Shown here: piece after piece, positions 61,819 through 64,000 of the stretch | How positions within the stretch are numbered: the stretch's first letter is position 1 | How the letters are laid out: each line of letters opens with the position of its first letter | Assembly (NCBI GenBank): GCA_017435385.1 | Contig: JAFSFB010000004.1 | Location: 62,001-126,000, forward strand | Direction: 5' to 3' | DNA length: 64,000 bases | DNA from: Clostridia bacterium | GTDB lineage: Bacteria > Bacillota > Clostridia > Oscillospirales > Acutalibacteraceae | Translations under genes and position numbers: made by a program | The notes under the pieces: model-generated | The model's input: only the letters and a program-made list of their open reading frames with translations | Databases searched by the model: none | What the model was told of the DNA's origin: nothing

Positions 61819-63333
61819 TTATGCAGCCTGCTTCTTTGAGAAAAGAGAGGCGAAGAACCCGAAAAAGCCTTTCTTTTCCGCTTCGGGCTTCGTGACGGGA
61901 ATGAGCTTTCCGTCACCGTCAAGCGTCATGAACTGAGGATATTCCTCATGTGTACTGACATTCATTTCTTCTTCTTCGAGAAGGAAGGTGTTGATGAATT
62001 TATAGTATTCATCGGGGAAATCGCTGTGGCTGATCCCTTTAAAGAACCATGTGTTTTCGGGGAATGCGGCTGTTGAAGCATCAATCAGCATATCCTCGGA
62101 AACATGGTCGTGACCGCAGTCAACAGCCTGCTTATAGCCGTCACCGAGGGTTTCTCCGAGAGGAGCGCAGAGAGCGCCGATTGACATATATACCGTATCA
62201 ATTAGGGAATCGGACTGAACCGCAGGAGTAAGGCTGACGGGAATCGATGACATTCCGTAGCCTGCGCAGATGATGATTTCCGTTCCGTTATCCATGGCAT
62301 TCTGAAGAATTTCTTCGAGCTTTACCATAACATTGTCATGATAATATTCGATTTTTTCAAGAATCGGAGCATCCTTTCTGCCCTCGAACATTGCATTGAC
62401 TGCATCGTTATAATATTCGTCGGGAACAAAGCTCCATATGCCTGCAAGGTTTCCGAATGCGGGAGCAAGGCTTTCGGCATAGATCATGTCGAATTCGCTC
62501 GTCAGATATTTCTGGAGGAAGCTGAGAAGGCTGTCCGTGAAGCCCGTAGCATTAAGAATGCCCAGAAGCCCCGAGAGAATATCCGTGCCTGCGGATTCAC
62601 CCATGGCGGTTTTCACAAAGGTGAGAAGCTCACCCGATTTTTTTGAAAGGTCAGCTTCCTTTCTGAAAAGCGAGCCGAGGATCGATATTCCCTGAAAGGC
62701 AGGGGAGAGAAAGGCGATCTTTTCTATGCCGTCATTTCCGTAAAGCTCGAGATAAGCTGCAACGACGGTGTTGCCCTGACTGTGGCATATGAGCGAAACC
62801 TCATCGTGACCTGTCAGCTCTTTTACATGGTCGATGAATTTTTTCAGCTCTGCGGCATTGTCAACGGGTGACAGCCTCCAGTCATATTCAAAGTCGAAGC
62901 TTCTGTCGGTCGGATCGTCGGTCATGTTGCGGTGAATATCGTTTTCGGGATATTCATAAGGCTCGATTGAAGATTCAAAGACGGGCTTTCCGCTGTCATC
63001 GCAGGCAAGCTTGCCAAGAAGCTTGTTCATGGCTCTGACTGCCATTTTGCCGAAAAGAGGCTTGTTGCCCGTTGCGATCGCAATAACGGCAAAAAGTAGG
63101 TCGGGAACGGCTTTTATGATATCCTGCGCACTCGGAGGAAAGATCGGCGTTCTGTCATCGCTTTCGGGGTTCAGATAGATGCCTGCGCCGAAGCCGGGAA
63201 TATAGACGATAGGAGTACAGCCGCAGTTGCCGCCGCAGATCTCGGGTTCCTCGGTCAGAGGCTCGGCAAAAGCAACGGAAACGGTTGAAAAAGCTATGAT
63301 AAAAGCAAGAAGAAGGCTGATTGTTTTTTTCAT
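61819..63333 (-). CDS. Secreted LCAT/lipase-like alpha/beta hydrolase
   Basis: The 504-residue protein starts with a signal peptide (about 1-23, ending VAFA). The alpha/beta hydrolase core has VYIPGFGAG near residue 46 (oxyanion region), YDWRLSP near 152 as in LCAT/PDAT-type enzymes, the nucleophile serine in CHSQGN near 185, and a possible catalytic His in GISHSDFP near 440. It probably acts on lipids or esters outside the cell. The C-terminus ends with a short hydrophobic stretch and KKQAA, perhaps a membrane contact. Start 63333 was chosen because GGAG lies nine bases upstream. It follows the metallophosphoesterase gene by 20 bp. Confidence 0.8.
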   Translation of the reverse strand: MKKTISLLLAFIIAFSTVSVAFAEPLTEEPEICGGNCGCTPIVYIPGFGAGIYLNPESDDRTPIFPPSAQDIIKAVPDLLFAVIAIATGNKPLFGKMAVRAMNKLLGKLACDDSGKPVFESSIEPYEYPENDIHRNMTDDPTDRSFDFEYDWRLSPVDNAAELKKFIDHVKELTGHDEVSLICHSQGNTVVAAYLELYGNDGIEKIAFLSPAFQGISILGSLFRKEADLSKKSGELLTFVKTAMGESAGTDILSGLLGILNATGFTDSLLSFLQKYLTSEFDMIYAESLAPAFGNLAGIWSFVPDEYYNDAVNAMFEGRKDAPILEKIEYYHDNVMVKLEEILQNAMDNGTEIIICAGYGMSSIPVSLTPAVQSDSLIDTVYMSIGALCAPLGETLGDGYKQAVDCGHDHVSEDMLIDASTAAFPENTWFFKGISHSDFPDEYYKFINTFLLEEEEMNVSTHEEYPQFMTLDGDGKLIPVTKPEAEKKGFFGFFASLFSKKQAA

Positions 63334-63353
63334 TTTATTCAACTCCGTTTTTC

Positions 63354-64000
63354 TTACACAAGAGGAATAACATATTCATAGGATGTATACCAGATATCGG
63401 CTGAATAGCTTCTCGCTCTGATGACAACCTCGTCATCATAGACCTCAAAGTTGAAGCCGTTGCCGTTGACCATCTGACCTCTTGCGTTGAAATATGTATA
63501 AGCGGGAAGATTGATGCTGTGGAACGATCCGTCGGATTCAACCGAGGCATAGTCCCAGATGCTCTTGGTTCCCTTGTCACCGATGCCGTTGTGAAGGTGA
63601 CCGCTTATCATGAAAACATTGTCATATTTTTTGAGGATCTCTTCAACAGCGGCGGATTCATCGCCGATGCCGCCGTCATCGGGCTCGGGTTCATCGTCGC
63701 CCCATGTTTCGGGCAGACCGTGAGATTGGTTGATGGGCCAATGGCTGACAACGAAAACGGGCTTTCCGTCTTCTGCAACCTCAGCCATGGTAGCATCGAG
63801 CCAGCTGAGCTGTTCGGGGCTGAAATAAGCGGCTGTTCTGTCGGTTTCGCTTCCGAGAACAACGAACGGGTAGCCGTTGATCTCGGTCAGATAATACATT
63901 TCGCTGATCTCTCTGCCGCTGATCTTGTCATTGAATTCGATGAAATTCTCTTTTGCTTTATCGAAGCTTTCATCGGTCCAGGTGTCGTGATTTCCGCAGG
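63354..64000 (-). CDS. Metallophosphoesterase (calcineurin-like), 5' end outside window
   Basis: The frame is open to the right edge and the first codons read CGNHDTW, the GNHD metal-binding motif of calcineurin-like phosphoesterases, so the gene starts outside the window and the ATG at 63899 is internal. Further on, VSHWP and ISGHLHNG supply the remaining His ligands. An acidic loop (DDEPEPDDGG) lies between them. The C-terminal 60 residues are strand-rich. It is probably exported and co-transcribed with the LCAT-like hydrolase; a role in lipid or nucleotide phosphate ester breakdown is inferred. Confidence 0.85.
   Translation of the reverse strand, partial: CGNHDTWTDESFDKAKENFIEFNDKISGREISEMYYLTEINGYPFVVLGSETDRTAAYFSPEQLSWLDATMAEVAEDGKPVFVVSHWPINQSHGLPETWGDDEPEPDDGGIGDESAAVEEILKKYDNVFMISGHLHNGIGDKGTKSIWDYASVESDGSFHSINLPAYTYFNARGQMVNGNGFNFEVYDDEVVIRARSYSADIWYTSYEYVIPLV

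Overview
The window looks like the chromosome of an anaerobic, spore-forming, Gram-positive Firmicute of the Clostridia, most likely a gut Oscillospiraceae/Ruminococcaceae-type organism. The evidence is an alpha/beta-type small acid-soluble spore protein, a type III glutamine synthetase, a ferredoxin-dependent 2-oxoacid oxidoreductase, teichoic-acid-like glycosyltransferases, sigma-A-like TTGACA/TATAAT promoters, and many glycoside hydrolases paired with MFS/GPH sugar carriers. No CRISPR array, rRNA, phage module or insertion sequence was seen. Both ends cut genes: an MFS carrier on the left and a metallophosphoesterase on the right.

Layout. 1-9.4 kb: end of an MFS gene, a truncated copy of a spore-protein gene, an AT-richer F-type ATP synthase operon (atpI-B-E-F-[b/delta/alpha fusion]-G-D-C, minus strand), a broken small membrane protein gene with a structured leader, then the intact spore-protein gene. 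A 184-bp direct repeat flanks the ATP synthase segment. 9.5-16.4 kb: HisJ-type phosphatase, DAHP synthase, a secreted GH43 protein, and a two-gene unit of a GPH carrier plus an alpha-glucuronidase-like hydrolase. 16.7-19 kb: initiator tRNA whose 3' tail is repeated downstream, next to an AT-rich ABC exporter bounded by partial copies of the same repeat. 19-31.4 kb: YgjV-like and DUF6054-like proteins, then minus-strand sugar genes (GH2, two MFS carriers, ribokinase, pentulose/hexulose-phosphate epimerase, GDPD, a propeller/(alpha/alpha) barrel protein, a Gfo/Idh oxidoreductase). 31.5-41.5 kb: Tet(M)-like GTPase, pncA-nadE, L-rhamnose genes rhaA-rhaD-fucO, glnN, uppP.

41.6-52.35 kb is the most unusual part. 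Ten closely packed minus-strand genes appear to run from one strong promoter (52322-52350) to one terminator (41612-41643). They encode a LeuA-like protein that has lost its metal ligands but kept the leucine-regulatory domain, a sugar-isomerase-type TIM barrel fused to an acyl-CoA synthetase, IlvE, a P-loop NTPase, the four subunits of a VOR/KOR-type 2-oxoacid:ferredoxin oxidoreductase, an XRE-cupin regulator and a second acyl-CoA synthetase. Transaminase, 2-oxoacid oxidoreductase and CoA ligases together form a route between amino acids (probably branched-chain), 2-oxo acids, acyl-CoAs and free acids.

52.5-64 kb: cell-envelope functions: a CsbB-like glycosyltransferase with YfhO, a Nudix hydrolase, an acyltransferase, a GT2/CDP-glycerol-glycerophosphotransferase fusion, a 41-codon gene followed by a hairpin-rich tract, a Tim44-like membrane protein with a zinc ribbon, a secreted LCAT-like hydrolase and a metallophosphoesterase.

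All functional calls rest on reading motifs and order by eye and on remembered family features; no database search was run.
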